From a virus, in IMG/VR virus record IMGVR_UViG_3300046648_000170, positions 1-41,570 of that record: a stretch of 41,570 bases of DNA; one strand, given 5' to 3'. Numbering within the stretch: position 1 is the stretch's first letter; each line of letters opens with the position of its first letter. Under the pieces are notes generated by a model, which made no database searches, was not told the origin of the DNA, and was given only the letters and a program-made list of their open reading frames with translations. Of the stretch, positions 9,113 through 15,838 are shown in pieces. The position numbers were made by a program, and so were the translations under genes.

Positions 9113-9568
9113 ATGACCACTGCTGTTGTCCGCGCGGAAACGTACTACCTCCCGCCGTCACCGAGGCGCGGCCAACCCGCCGAGGACTGGTCACAGATCC
9201 CCGGGGCCGAGCTGGTCTACCACTGGCTCAACTACCGCATGGGCCGCCGCATCCCGATCCCCACCGAGTTCGTCCCCGACGCCGCCCCGGTGTACGCGCG
9301 GATTAATCAGAACCGGTGGTTGGGCGACTGTGCCAACTGCGGCAACGGCGCGGTCGTGTCCGTGATCGACCAGCGCTTCGGGTGCACCGAGTGTCAACGC
9401 GACTGGGTGCCGATGATCGTCCCCGACGACGTGGCCGCGGTCGAGGCCGATCTGCTCCTGATCCCGCAAACGTACCTGCGGAACTGGTGGCACCCCGACG
9501 ACCCGGCCAACCCTGTCCAGCCGCCCGGTGACCCGGGCCCGCCTGTTGAAGGAGCCCCGTCGCAATGA
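9113..9568 (+). CDS. Minor tail-region protein with a zinc ribbon
   Basis: A 151-residue protein with ATG at 9113 and GAGGA 5 bases upstream. Residues ~78-100 hold two CxxC pairs (CANCGNG... and CTEC) separated by 17 residues, a typical zinc ribbon that probably stabilises a fold. The N-terminus includes AEDWSQIPGAELVYHWLNYR. The end is Pro-rich (PVQPPGDPGPPVEGAPSQ), as in linker-like tail proteins. Its stop overlaps the next start (ATGA), tying it to the fibre-like gene. The function is not recognisable; its place in the tail-tip cluster suggests a structural role. Confidence 0.6.
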   Translation: MTTAVVRAETYYLPPSPRRGQPAEDWSQIPGAELVYHWLNYRMGRRIPIPTEFVPDAAPVYARINQNRWLGDCANCGNGAVVSVIDQRFGCTECQRDWVPMIVPDDVAAVEADLLLIPQTYLRNWWHPDDPANPVQPPGDPGPPVEGAPSQ

Positions 9569-10062
9569 CGTTCACCCCGAGGACGTGGGCGGTCGGTGAG
9601 ACCGTCACCGCGGCCATGCTCAACGCGGAGATCCGCGACCAGCTGAACAGCATGTTCGACGCGTGGACCCCGTACACCCCGAGCTGGACCGCGTCCACCA
9701 CCAACCCGGTGCTGGGCAACGGGGTGCTGGCTGGCCAGTACATCAAATGGGGCCGGACCTGCACGGCAACGGTGATCCTCACCATGGGATCAACCACCAC
9801 CTACGGGTCCGGGAACTACCTGTTCACCCTGCCGTTCTCCGCGGCGGCCGCCACGGTGTCCTACCTCGGGGTGGCCCGACTCGGTACCTCCCGGATCTGG
9901 CTCGGCCACGTCGTCGTCGCCAGCGGCTCGAACCTCGTAACCGTCACGTTCGACACCAACGCGACCGATACGCGCGGCACGAACTGGACAGGGACGGTCC
10001 CCGACCCGCTGGCTGCTACGAACACGTTCCGGTTCTCCCTGACGTACCAGACGTCCACCTAA
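9565..10062 (+). CDS. Probable tail fibre / receptor-binding protein
   Basis: A 165-residue protein. The N-terminus (MTFTPRTWAVGETVTAAMLNAEIRDQL) is frequently seen in Streptomyces phage tail-tip proteins. It is followed by the beta-rich WTPYTPSWTASTTNPVLGNGVLAGQYIKWG segment, of which only the repeating Ser/Thr/Asn/Gly pattern is quoted here as evidence; the rest is strand after strand with no helix. Proteins of this type end the tail operon and are candidate receptor-binding tips. It starts within the stop of the zinc-ribbon gene and is followed by a terminator before the lysis genes. Confidence 0.6.
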   Translation: MTFTPRTWAVGETVTAAMLNAEIRDQLNSMFDAWTPYTPSWTASTTNPVLGNGVLAGQYIKWGRTCTATVILTMGSTTTYGSGNYLFTLPFSAAAATVSYLGVARLGTSRIWLGHVVVASGSNLVTVTFDTNATDTRGTNWTGTVPDPLAATNTFRFSLTYQTST

Positions 10063-10080
10063 TCCACCCCGCACACCGCC

Positions 10081-10108
10081 GCCCCGAGCCGATGCGCCCG
10101 GGGCTTTT
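10081..10108 (+). terminator. Rho-independent terminator after the tail genes
   Basis: A 6-bp GC stem GCCCCG (10081-10086) pairs with CGGGGC (10099-10104) around a 12-base loop and is followed by TTTT. It separates the tail operon from the lysis cassette and may allow read-through. Confidence 0.7.
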
Positions 10109-10127
10109 CTCATGTCTGGAGACGTAC

Positions 10128-10889
10128 ATGGCAACACCGCTGACGGCTGCGCAGTTCCTCGCGGCGCTGCGCGCGGAAGGAGTGCGCGTTGTCGAGGTCG
10201 GCAACTGGCGCACCCACAACCGGGCCGGCCATGGTGCTTGGGGCCCGGTCCACGGGGTGATGATTCACCACACCGTGACGAAGGGCACCGCGAACACGGT
10301 CGCTCTCTGCCGCGATGGGCACTCGGATCTCCCCGGGCCGCTGTGCCACGGGGTCATCGCGAAGGACGGGGTGGTGCACCTCGTCGGGTACGGCCGGGCG
10401 AACCATGCAGGCCTCGGTGACGACGACGTGCTCGCCGCGGTCACCGCGGAGAAGGCGCTGCCCGCGGACAACGAGGCGAACACCGATGGCAACGCGAGGT
10501 TCTACGGGTTCGAGTGCGAGAACCTCGGCGACGGGAAGGACCCGTGGCCGGCCATCCAGCGGGACGCGATCGTCCGTGCGTCGGCCGCCCTGGTCCGCGC
10601 TCACAAGTGGGGCGGCGACGGCGACACCTCGGTGATCGGCCACCTCGAATGGCAGCCCGGGAAGATCGACCCGCGCGGCATCTCCGGCGGCATGCCCGCG
10701 ATCCGCAAGGACGTCGCCGAGCGCCTGAAGCACCCGGCCAACTGGTCGCCGAGCGCACCGAAGCCGCCCACCGTGCCGAAGCCCCCGAGCGCACCGAAGC
10801 CCCCCACCACACCCGCACCCCCGACCGTGGCGCAGCAGATCGCTGCCCTCGACAAGCGCGTCACCGCGCTGGAGAAGAGGACCCCGTGA
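10128..10889 (+). CDS. Endolysin: N-acetylmuramoyl-L-alanine amidase
   Basis: A 253-residue cytoplasmic lysin that would cut the bond between muramic acid and the stem peptide. ATG at 10128 has GGAG 6 bases upstream. Residues 36-185 form an amidase_2/PGRP-type domain: His47/His48 in HGVMIHHTV, His93 in ANHAGLG, and GHLEWQPGKIDP with His172, Lys179 and Asp181. By analogy with T7 lysozyme these are zinc ligands and the catalytic Lys, with Asp in place of the third ligand Cys. Residues 206-232 are Pro/Lys repeats (PKPP, APKPP) and the end is a short coiled coil (AQQIAALDKRVTALEKR) instead of a usual wall-binding domain. The GTGA overlap couples it to the holin. Confidence 0.9.
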   Translation: MATPLTAAQFLAALRAEGVRVVEVGNWRTHNRAGHGAWGPVHGVMIHHTVTKGTANTVALCRDGHSDLPGPLCHGVIAKDGVVHLVGYGRANHAGLGDDDVLAAVTAEKALPADNEANTDGNARFYGFECENLGDGKDPWPAIQRDAIVRASAALVRAHKWGGDGDTSVIGHLEWQPGKIDPRGISGGMPAIRKDVAERLKHPANWSPSAPKPPTVPKPPSAPKPPTTPAPPTVAQQIAALDKRVTALEKRTP

Positions 10890-11146
10890 GCACTCCGTTC
10901 CCCCTGCCCAACACCCAGACCGTGATCAAGGGCGCGAAGACCTACGCCCGCGACCTGGCCGAGCGTGTCGTGGCCACGTTCCTGCAGGCGTTCCTCGGTG
11001 GCGTGGTCCTCACTCAGCCGCTCGACCTGCACATGTGGCAGGCCGCTGCGGTCGGTGGCGTTGCTGCGGCTGCGTCCCTGGTCAAGGGACTCGTCGCCCG
11101 GTGGCGTGATGTCACGAACTCGGCCTCGTTCGCCAAGGGCGTCTGA
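10886..11146 (+). CDS. r1t-like holin
   Basis: An 86-residue membrane protein starting with GTG at 10886 inside the endolysin stop. The pattern DLAERVVATFLQAFLGGVVL, then a short polar break and WQAAAVGGVAAAASLVKGLV, gives two membrane helices. It matches the r1t holin family, whose members begin with a (D/E)xAERxxxTFxQ helix. Holins make the timed membrane lesion that releases the endolysin. The size, topology and coupling to the amidase all support the call. Confidence 0.8.
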   Translation: MSTPFPLPNTQTVIKGAKTYARDLAERVVATFLQAFLGGVVLTQPLDLHMWQAAAVGGVAAAASLVKGLVARWRDVTNSASFAKGV

Positions 11147-11175
11147 GCTGCCCACCGAGCGCCCCGGGAGTACGG

Positions 11176-11442
11176 ATGGACGCTGCCATGATCACGGCAC
11201 TGGCCGCATTGCTGGCCAGCCCGATAGCTGCGGCAGCGGCTATGCACGGATCCCGGGGCGCTTCGAGGGCAACCCGGGAGGGCGGAGTCATCACCGGATA
11301 CGACAGCCTGACGTCCAGGCTCGCAGCTGAGCGGGACAAGGCGGAGAAGGACCAGGCCGCGGCTGAGCAGCGGGCCGCGGCACTGGAGATGGAGGTGGCC
11401 CGGTTGCGGCTGCTGGTCACACAGCTCGGGGGGACACCATGA
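11176..11442 (+). CDS. Small membrane / coiled-coil protein of the lysis cassette
   Basis: An 88-residue protein. Residues 3-23 form a hydrophobic helix (AAMITALAALLASPIAAAAAM) and residues 45-83 a charged heptad helix (LAAERDKAEKDQAAAEQRAA). This N-in, one-helix plus coiled-coil plan is seen in proteins encoded after actinophage holins, suggested to be second holins, antiholins or spanin-like factors. It overlaps the collagen-like gene by ATGA, so the two are probably made together. No sequence family is recognised. Confidence 0.55.
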   Translation: MDAAMITALAALLASPIAAAAAMHGSRGASRATREGGVITGYDSLTSRLAAERDKAEKDQAAAEQRAAALEMEVARLRLLVTQLGGTP

Positions 11443-12104
11443 CCCGAGCTCAGCGGATCCTCTACCGGCGCCGCAACATGCTGTGGGTCGCGGCGGCGCT
11501 GCTGTTCCTCGGGGGTGGCTTGGCCCTCGCGTTCCTGCAGATCGACCAGGCGGAGAACCGCGCGGACCAGCTGGCGGCCGAGGCGGACCTGCGCGGCGGT
11601 GCAGTCGCCACGCTGGCCACGGACGTACGAACGCTGCGGTCACAGATCCAAGCCAAGGGCGGCACCCCGGCAGCACCCGACCCGTCGCGAGCTGTCGAGA
11701 ACCTGCCCGACCGGGCCGAGGTGCCCGTGCCCATCCCCGGGCCGCCTGGCCCCAAGGGCGATAAGGGCGACACGGGAAACACTGGACCCGCGGCCACCCC
11801 GTCCCCGGGGCCGTCGGGTGCACCTGGCCAAGCCGGTGCGGACTCGCAGGTGCCTGGCCCGCCCGGGCCGAAGGGTGACCCTGGCCCCGCGGGTGCAGAT
11901 GGCAAGGATGGTGTCGACGGTCGCGACGGCGCCAACGGTGCAGACGGCCGTGATGGTCAGACCTGCCCGGACGGGTACAGCCTGCAGCCTCCCCCGGGGG
12001 ATCCGGATGGGCTGATGTGCCGGCGCGATGGTGCCCCGTCCAGTCCCGACCCGGCGAAGGGGCCCACAATCCTCGGGCTGCCTGCGGAGCGGCGGCGCAC
12101 GTAA
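11439..12104 (+). CDS. Membrane-anchored collagen-like protein
   Basis: A 221-residue protein: a basic start, a membrane helix at residues 14-33 (MLWVAAALLFLGGGLALAFL), a coiled coil at about 36-72, then two collagen-like stretches. The first (about 99-117) has GPPGPKGDKGDTGNTGP; the second (about 140-174) has GPPGPKGDPGPAGADGKDG. A short tail with two Cys (C176 and one about 18 residues later) follows. Trimerisation by coiled coil and collagen triple helix would give a rod projecting from the membrane or the virion. Collagen repeats are common in tail fibres, but the membrane helix and the place after the holin argue for a lysis or envelope role. Confidence 0.65.
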   Translation: MTRAQRILYRRRNMLWVAAALLFLGGGLALAFLQIDQAENRADQLAAEADLRGGAVATLATDVRTLRSQIQAKGGTPAAPDPSRAVENLPDRAEVPVPIPGPPGPKGDKGDTGNTGPAATPSPGPSGAPGQAGADSQVPGPPGPKGDPGPAGADGKDGVDGRDGANGADGRDGQTCPDGYSLQPPPGDPDGLMCRRDGAPSSPDPAKGPTILGLPAERRRT

Positions 12105-12112
12105 AGCAACCA

Positions 12113-12153
12113 CGCCCCCTGTCTGGCCTACGGGCCGGATGGGGGGCGCTTTC
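12113..12153 (+). terminator. Terminator closing the late operon
   Basis: CGCCCCC (12113-12119) pairs with GGGGGCG (12142-12148), with an inner GGCC/GGCC helix, and is followed by CTTTC. It lies between the last late gene and the convergent GntR gene, so it may stop transcription from both sides. Confidence 0.7.
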
Positions 12154-12165
12154 GTGCGTCCAGGA

Positions 12166-12435
12166 TCAGGCGACGAAAGATCCGAGCCCGGGTGTGGTGA
12201 TGAGCAGGCCCTCGTCGCGTAGCGCCGCGGTGGCTTTCCGCACGGTCCCGCGGGCCACGCCGAACTCGGCTTCGAGCTGCACTTCAGACACGAGGGCACG
12301 CGGTGGCAGCGTGCCGTCGGCGATGCGGGCGCGTAGCTGGTCGGCGATCTGCTCCCACTTCGGGCGGGTCGGGTCGTAGTCCACGGCCGGACTGTACGTA
12401 ACGGGACACATGTGGGCATAGACATACATGGGCAT
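12166..12435 (-). CDS. GntR-family transcriptional regulator
   Basis: An 89-residue DNA-binding protein with only the GntR winged helix-turn-helix: RPKWEQIADQLRARIADGTL, then VSEVQLEAEFGVARGTVRKA and LRDEGLLITTPGLGSFV. There is no effector domain. Short GntR proteins of this kind (KorSA/KorA-like) control replication and transfer genes in Streptomyces mobile elements. The start is uncertain: ATG at 12435 has no clear ribosome site and later in-frame starts at 12411 (ATG) and about 12384 (GTG) are possible. It is divergent from the two small genes at 12558-12886, with a palindrome between them. Confidence 0.8.
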   Translation of the reverse strand: MPMYVYAHMCPVTYSPAVDYDPTRPKWEQIADQLRARIADGTLPPRALVSEVQLEAEFGVARGTVRKATAALRDEGLLITTPGLGSFVA

Positions 12436-12451
12436 GGCTATGCATCAACAA

Positions 12452-12463
12452 GGGTGTACACCC
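12452..12463. promoter_or_regulatory. Candidate GntR operator GGGTGTACACCC
   Basis: A perfect 12-bp palindrome 17 bases upstream of the leftward GntR gene, followed at once by a second TGTACA. GntR proteins usually bind GT...AC palindromes of this form, so autoregulation and control of the divergent small genes is a reasonable inference. Confidence 0.55.
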
Positions 12464-12496
12464 ATGTACAGGAATGGCTACGGTGGTCGGCACAGA

Positions 12497-12530
12497 AAAC
12501 CCCCGCTGCCGTGTGACCGGCCCGGGGGTA
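12497..12530 (+). other. Leader hairpin upstream of the small gene pair
   Basis: ACCCCCG (12498-12504) can pair with CGGGGGT (12524-12530), forming a hairpin between the divergent promoter region and the ribosome site of the next gene. There is no T-tract, so an attenuator or transcript-stabilising leader is as likely as a terminator. Confidence 0.4.
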
Positions 12531-12557
12531 TGGACGACCGCTTGGAGGAGCGACGCC

Positions 12558-12728
12558 ATGCCAGAGCCTACCGGGGGCACCCCCACCACGACAGAGCCCA
12601 CCCTGGGCGAGCGCGCCTACCGCAGGCTGCTCGACCATCTTGAGGACTGCAGGGCCTGCCACACGATTGACGTGCCGTGCTCCACAGGCGACCGCCTGCG
12701 ACACATCGTGCGGAAAGCCAACCGATGA
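12558..12728 (+). CDS. Small Cys-containing hypothetical protein
   Basis: A 56-residue protein. ATG at 12558 is chosen because GGAGG stands 9 bases before it; a longer version would run back through the hairpin. The C-terminal half (RRLLDHLEDCRACHTIDVPC, then GDRLRHIVRKA) has a CxxC and a third Cys, reminiscent of small Streptomyces proteins that bind zinc. Its stop overlaps the next start (GATGA). No function can be given. It is one of only two rightward genes among the leftward lysogeny genes, so it may be under GntR control. Confidence 0.55.
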   Translation: MPEPTGGTPTTTEPTLGERAYRRLLDHLEDCRACHTIDVPCSTGDRLRHIVRKANR

Positions 12729-12886
12729 AGACCGAGTCGAGCCGCATCATCACGCATGTCTGCTGGGACCTGGACCCGAAGACCGGGGCGCGCTGCCGAA
12801 AGGACCCTCACCACAAGGGCGACGAGCACTACGACCCGTACACCCGCCCCTCGTGGAACCACCCCGGGACCACGTGGCGCAGCTAA
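12725..12886 (+). CDS. Small hypothetical protein, coupled to upstream gene
   Basis: A 53-residue protein starting at ATG 12725 in the stop of the preceding gene. It has Cys13 and Cys24 and a His-rich middle (CRKDPHHKGDEHYDPY), which could bind a metal. Its end is Trp/Pro-rich (SWNHPGTTWRS). The start-stop overlap makes it part of the same transcript as the gene before. I recognise no family. Confidence 0.5.
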   Translation: MKTESSRIITHVCWDLDPKTGARCRKDPHHKGDEHYDPYTRPSWNHPGTTWRS

Positions 12887-12933
12887 TCTCCCGCCCGTAC
12901 CCGAGGCCGGCGGCGGTCGGGGTGCGGGCGGGT

Positions 12934-13167
12934 CTATGCCCGGACGAGTTCGGCGAGTGGCATGTCGAGCGCGTCGGCAATCCGGACGAGCGCGCTGTAC
13001 GTCGGGTCGCTGGTGCCCCGCTCGATGCGTTGGAGTGTCCGCCGGTTGATATTGGCCATCTCCGCGAAAGCCTCCTGCGTGAGGTTCGCCTGTATGCGCA
13101 GGCCCCGTACACGATCCCCGAACTCGCGGAGTTGTTGTGAAGTCAGGTCGGGTTCATCTCGGGGCAC
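12934..13167 (-). CDS. XRE-family helix-turn-helix regulator
   Basis: A 77-residue protein that is essentially one Cro/C1-type domain: LREFGDRVRGLRIQANLTQE, then EMANINRRTLQRIERGTSDPTY. The recognition helix (NRRTLQRIERG) and final helix (VRIADALDMPLAELVRA) are clear. GTG at 13167 is the only plausible start and has a poor ribosome site, so the mRNA may be leaderless. It lies at one edge of the candidate attP region with the integrase at the other, both read leftward. A role in immunity or in controlling integration is inferred. Confidence 0.8.
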   Translation of the reverse strand: MPRDEPDLTSQQLREFGDRVRGLRIQANLTQEAFAEMANINRRTLQRIERGTSDPTYSALVRIADALDMPLAELVRA

Positions 13168-13618
13168 TCGACAAACCTGTGACCTGCATGATCTCGTGTC
13201 AGCGACTCATGTGTCGCATTTTGCGATCATGCCCTATGACGGCCGTTCGCTCGCCGAGCACCCCCGGCGGGCGGGCGGTCCTTCCATGCACCGAGGTGCT
13301 CTGGGAGATATGGGAGACGGTTTGGGAGATGATCAAGGGGAGCCGTTGCGCTCATCTGCTAGATGCTGCGAGGTATTGCTAGATGCATACAACAGGAAAC
13401 CGCAGGTCAGCGGCATATAGCCAGGTCGGCGCATCGCCCGGATGGCATCCCGGCCGATCGACAAGATCTTCTGGGAGACCAAGAAGGCTTGATCGCCGCG
13501 CCGTTCAGCCTCGGGCTGGACTGCAGGTCAGAGCACGAATGAGAGAGGCCCGACCGCTTCGAGCGGCCGGGCCTTTCTGTCGTTCATAGATCATTTGGGA
13601 GACGATTGGGAGACGAGG
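13168..13618. other. Non-coding region with candidate attP arm sites
   Basis: No convincing gene lies in these 451 bases. They hold six copies of TGGGAGA at 13302, 13311, 13323, 13472, 13596 and 13607, three on the left, one central and two on the right, all in the same orientation. Such spaced short repeats beside an integrase gene are typical of arm-type binding sites of tyrosine integrases. The crossover core should lie between the clusters (about 13330-13595). I could not recognise a tRNA 3' end as the core. GCAGGTCAG also occurs twice (13402, 13523) and TGCTAGAT twice (13357, 13377). Confidence 0.55.
13546..13574. terminator. Strong hairpin, probable terminator
   Basis: AGGCCCG.CCGCT pairs with AGCGG.CGGGCCT around a three-base TCG loop, with one mismatch, and is followed by TTCT. 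It lies downstream of the leftward integrase and inside the candidate attP region, so it may end integrase transcripts or insulate the prophage end. Confidence 0.6.
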
Positions 13619-14983
13619 TCAGGAAGAACGCCTCTCCCGCCACTCCGCCGTTTCGTCCACTCCGTCGCCCACAGACTTCTCCCACGCCTCCTGCAGGCCC
13701 CGGGCGATGCCGAGCTCCATCTCCGGCGACGTGTGGCTGTACGTACCCTCGACGCCCTGCAACTTGTGGCCCATCCGCTCCTCGACCGCGACCCGCGGGT
13801 GCCCCTGCTCGTCCAGCCACACCTTGTGCCCGTGCCGCAGCCCATGCGGCACCATCTCCGCAATGCCGTCCACCGCAGGGAGCGCGGCCTGCGCGCGGCG
13901 GCCCTTCCGAGAGGGCTCCTCGTCCTGCCCGAGGACGGCCGGATGCCAGAACCGCCCGTAGAACTGATCGTCCACCCGGAGTGGCTTGCCTCGCTGCGAC
14001 GGGAACACAAGGTGCTCGTGACTGTTCGCCGCGAGGAGCTCGGCCAGCAGATCGCCGAGGAACGGCGGCAGGATGAGCGTCCGATAGCTGGAGTACTTCG
14101 GCGGCAGCAGCGTGAACCCCTTTGCCAACCGCAGCTTCTGGCCGGCCCGCAGCTTGTCTCCCACGGTGAGCCCGTTCGCCTGGGCAATGCCCGCGGCCCG
14201 CTCGGCGTCCGCGTGCCGAAGCGCCGCGATCGACTGCAGGGTGTCGCCCTTGGCCACGGTGTGCGTGGCCGGCTTGGTAAGCCACTGCCCCTGCCACTGG
14301 ACCCGCAACGACTTCCCGTACTCCAGGGCAAGAAGCTGCAGTTGGTCCCGGCGCAGCCCCGCCACTTCACCCATGCGCAGCCCGGTGTAGGCAACGGTGA
14401 GAATCATGGTGTACCACTGATCGCCGCGCAGGGTCCGCGCGTTCTCGGCAAGAAGGCGAGCCTGCCGCGGCGTTGGCCACACGTACTGGTCACCCGTCTC
14501 GATGGCGACATGTCGGCCCCGCTTGCGCTTCGAGCCGGCGGGCATCGGGTTGAACGGAATCAATCGCTCGTCGACCGCGTCATCGAGGAGCATGCGCATC
14601 AGGCCCTCGATGGCATCGACATAGTTCTTTTTGTACTGTGCCTTGAGCTGCGCCTGCCAAGCCCTGTAACTCATCGAGGTGATGTCACCGAGCGGGACGG
14701 TCTTCCACTTGGGGAGGATCACGGCGTTCAGGCGGCTGCCGTACGTCTGCTGTGACATCTCGGCGACGTCCATGACCTGCCGCCACTCGGCGGCCCATTC
14801 CCCGAACAGCTTGCGCCCGTCCGACGGGTTGACGAAGACCTTCCGCTGTACGTCGGTCTCTTGCGCGCGGCCCCAGTCGAGGGCGTCTTGCTTGGTCTCG
14901 AACCCGCTCTCCGAGTCGTATTTCCCGTCCGGGAGTTGATACCGGACCCGCCAGCTCTTCCCGCGCTTCTCTGCGTACGCCAC
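13619..14983 (-). CDS. int: Tyrosine-family site-specific integrase with an inserted LysM-like domain
   Basis: A 454-residue recombinase that would insert the phage at attB. GTG at 14983 has GAGAGGA upstream. Residues 1-60 are an arm-binding domain (SWRVRYQLPDGKYDSESGFE), 61-145 the core-binding domain, and 165-430 the catalytic domain. Catalytic residues are Arg203 (YTGLRMGE), Lys296 (PPKYSSYRT), His380 and Arg383 (PHGLRHGH), His406 (MGHKLQG) and Tyr415 (GTYSH), so it should be active. Between Arg203 and Lys296, residues 241-287 read as a LysM domain: HTVAKGDTLQSIAA, then IAQANGL and LRAGQKLRLA. This inserts about 50 residues into the catalytic beta-hairpin and is not usual for the family. 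Confidence 0.92.
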   Translation of the reverse strand: MAYAEKRGKSWRVRYQLPDGKYDSESGFETKQDALDWGRAQETDVQRKVFVNPSDGRKLFGEWAAEWRQVMDVAEMSQQTYGSRLNAVILPKWKTVPLGDITSMSYRAWQAQLKAQYKKNYVDAIEGLMRMLLDDAVDERLIPFNPMPAGSKRKRGRHVAIETGDQYVWPTPRQARLLAENARTLRGDQWYTMILTVAYTGLRMGEVAGLRRDQLQLLALEYGKSLRVQWQGQWLTKPATHTVAKGDTLQSIAALRHADAERAAGIAQANGLTVGDKLRAGQKLRLAKGFTLLPPKYSSYRTLILPPFLGDLLAELLAANSHEHLVFPSQRGKPLRVDDQFYGRFWHPAVLGQDEEPSRKGRRAQAALPAVDGIAEMVPHGLRHGHKVWLDEQGHPRVAVEERMGHKLQGVEGTYSHTSPEMELGIARGLQEAWEKSVGDGVDETAEWRERRSS

Positions 14984-15059
14984 TCGTTCATCCTCTCGGC
15001 GTGACGGATGGCGGCAGGCACCCCTGACTGCCGTCCACCCCGGTCCCGCGCCGTACCGA

Positions 15060-15257
15060 CTACCGGAGCGGGCAGCTCAGGCAGTCGCAGGAGGCACAGT
15101 CGCCTCCCTGGCGCTTGACCAGTGTCCTCGCGGCGCGTCTGGCTGACTCGTCATTGAGGACTCGCGGCGTCATGACGCACACGGTCGTCTCGCCCACCTG
15201 ACCAACCAAACCGATGAAGCCCGGGCCCTGATCGAGGGGGATGAACTCGTGCCGCAT
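15060..15257 (-). CDS. Small Cys-rich hypothetical protein
   Basis: A 65-residue protein with ATG at 15257 and GGGAG five bases upstream. The body is compact (EFIPLDQGPGFIGLVGQVGE) and it ends with four closely set Cys (CASCDCLSCPLR), which could bind zinc or an iron-sulphur cluster. It lies just upstream of the integrase in the same direction, with a 76-base gap, and may be co-transcribed. Its place suggests a regulator or accessory factor of integration, but no family is recognised. Confidence 0.6.
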   Translation of the reverse strand: MRHEFIPLDQGPGFIGLVGQVGETTVCVMTPRVLNDESARRAARTLVKRQGGDCASCDCLSCPLR

Positions 15258-15389
15258 GGCACTCCCTTCGGCGTGTTCGGAAGATCGAGTATCGAGACTC
15301 GCATATCGAACGCACAGCCGAACAGGGGCTGAGTGAATATGCCATCGAACGTTCTGTAACAGTTCCGCTACGCAGAGATTCTTACGCGG

Positions 15390-15824
15390 CTAGCGGCTGG
15401 ATTTCTCGTCGCTGACGATGCCGCGCTTGCGTAGCTCGGCGACCACGGCCTTGCTCAGCTCGGCCATCTTCCCCGCGGTCATCTCCGGCGCCGTCGCCAT
15501 CACCGCGTCCTGCACAGCCCTGCTGGCGCCGTCGTCATCCATGACCGGCGCGTACCGAACGCCATCGACGATGTCGCCGGCCAGTTGGGCTTCGGTAGCG
15601 CCTTCGAGGATGGCCACGCAGGCGCCCGGGGCCCACCCGAAGGCCCGCTCGATCTTGGCGTAGGTGACGTCCCGGACAGACAGACCTTTCTCGACTCGCA
15701 TGTACGTGGTGATCGTGAGATCGGCAGCGGTAGCGGCGTCAGCTTTGTGCCAGCCGAGCTGCACTCGGCGTTGGATCACGGCGCGCTTGAGGCGCGCAAG
15801 GCTGGCGGCGTCGGTGTTGGCCAT
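15390..15824 (-). CDS. Candidate immunity repressor (HTH)
   Basis: A 144-residue protein with an N-terminal helix-turn-helix: LARLKRAVIQRRVQLGWHKA, DAATAADLTITTYMRVEKGL, and a third helix TYAKIERAFGWAPG. The C-terminal half (ASRAVQDAVMATAPEM, AGKMAELSKAVVAELRKRG) is helical and may dimerise; there is no LexA-type peptidase motif. It is read away from the rightward Cro-like gene at 15999, the standard layout of a genetic switch. The ATG has no obvious ribosome site. Three 10-bp-spaced AGGAAC repeats lie just upstream, consistent with autoregulation. That it is the main repressor is inferred from layout. Confidence 0.65.
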   Translation of the reverse strand: MANTDAASLARLKRAVIQRRVQLGWHKADAATAADLTITTYMRVEKGLSVRDVTYAKIERAFGWAPGACVAILEGATEAQLAGDIVDGVRYAPVMDDDGASRAVQDAVMATAPEMTAGKMAELSKAVVAELRKRGIVSDEKSSR

Positions 15825-15838
15825 GTCCAGATGTTCTC

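Noticed and set aside
13137-13382. An 81-residue rightward frame in the attP region
   Set aside because: No ribosome site, unusual composition (many Cys, Met and Trp), and it runs through the TGGGAGA repeats.
13595-14755. A 386-residue rightward open frame opposite the integrase
   Set aside because: The leftward frame has all catalytic residues of a tyrosine recombinase, so this one is its complement.
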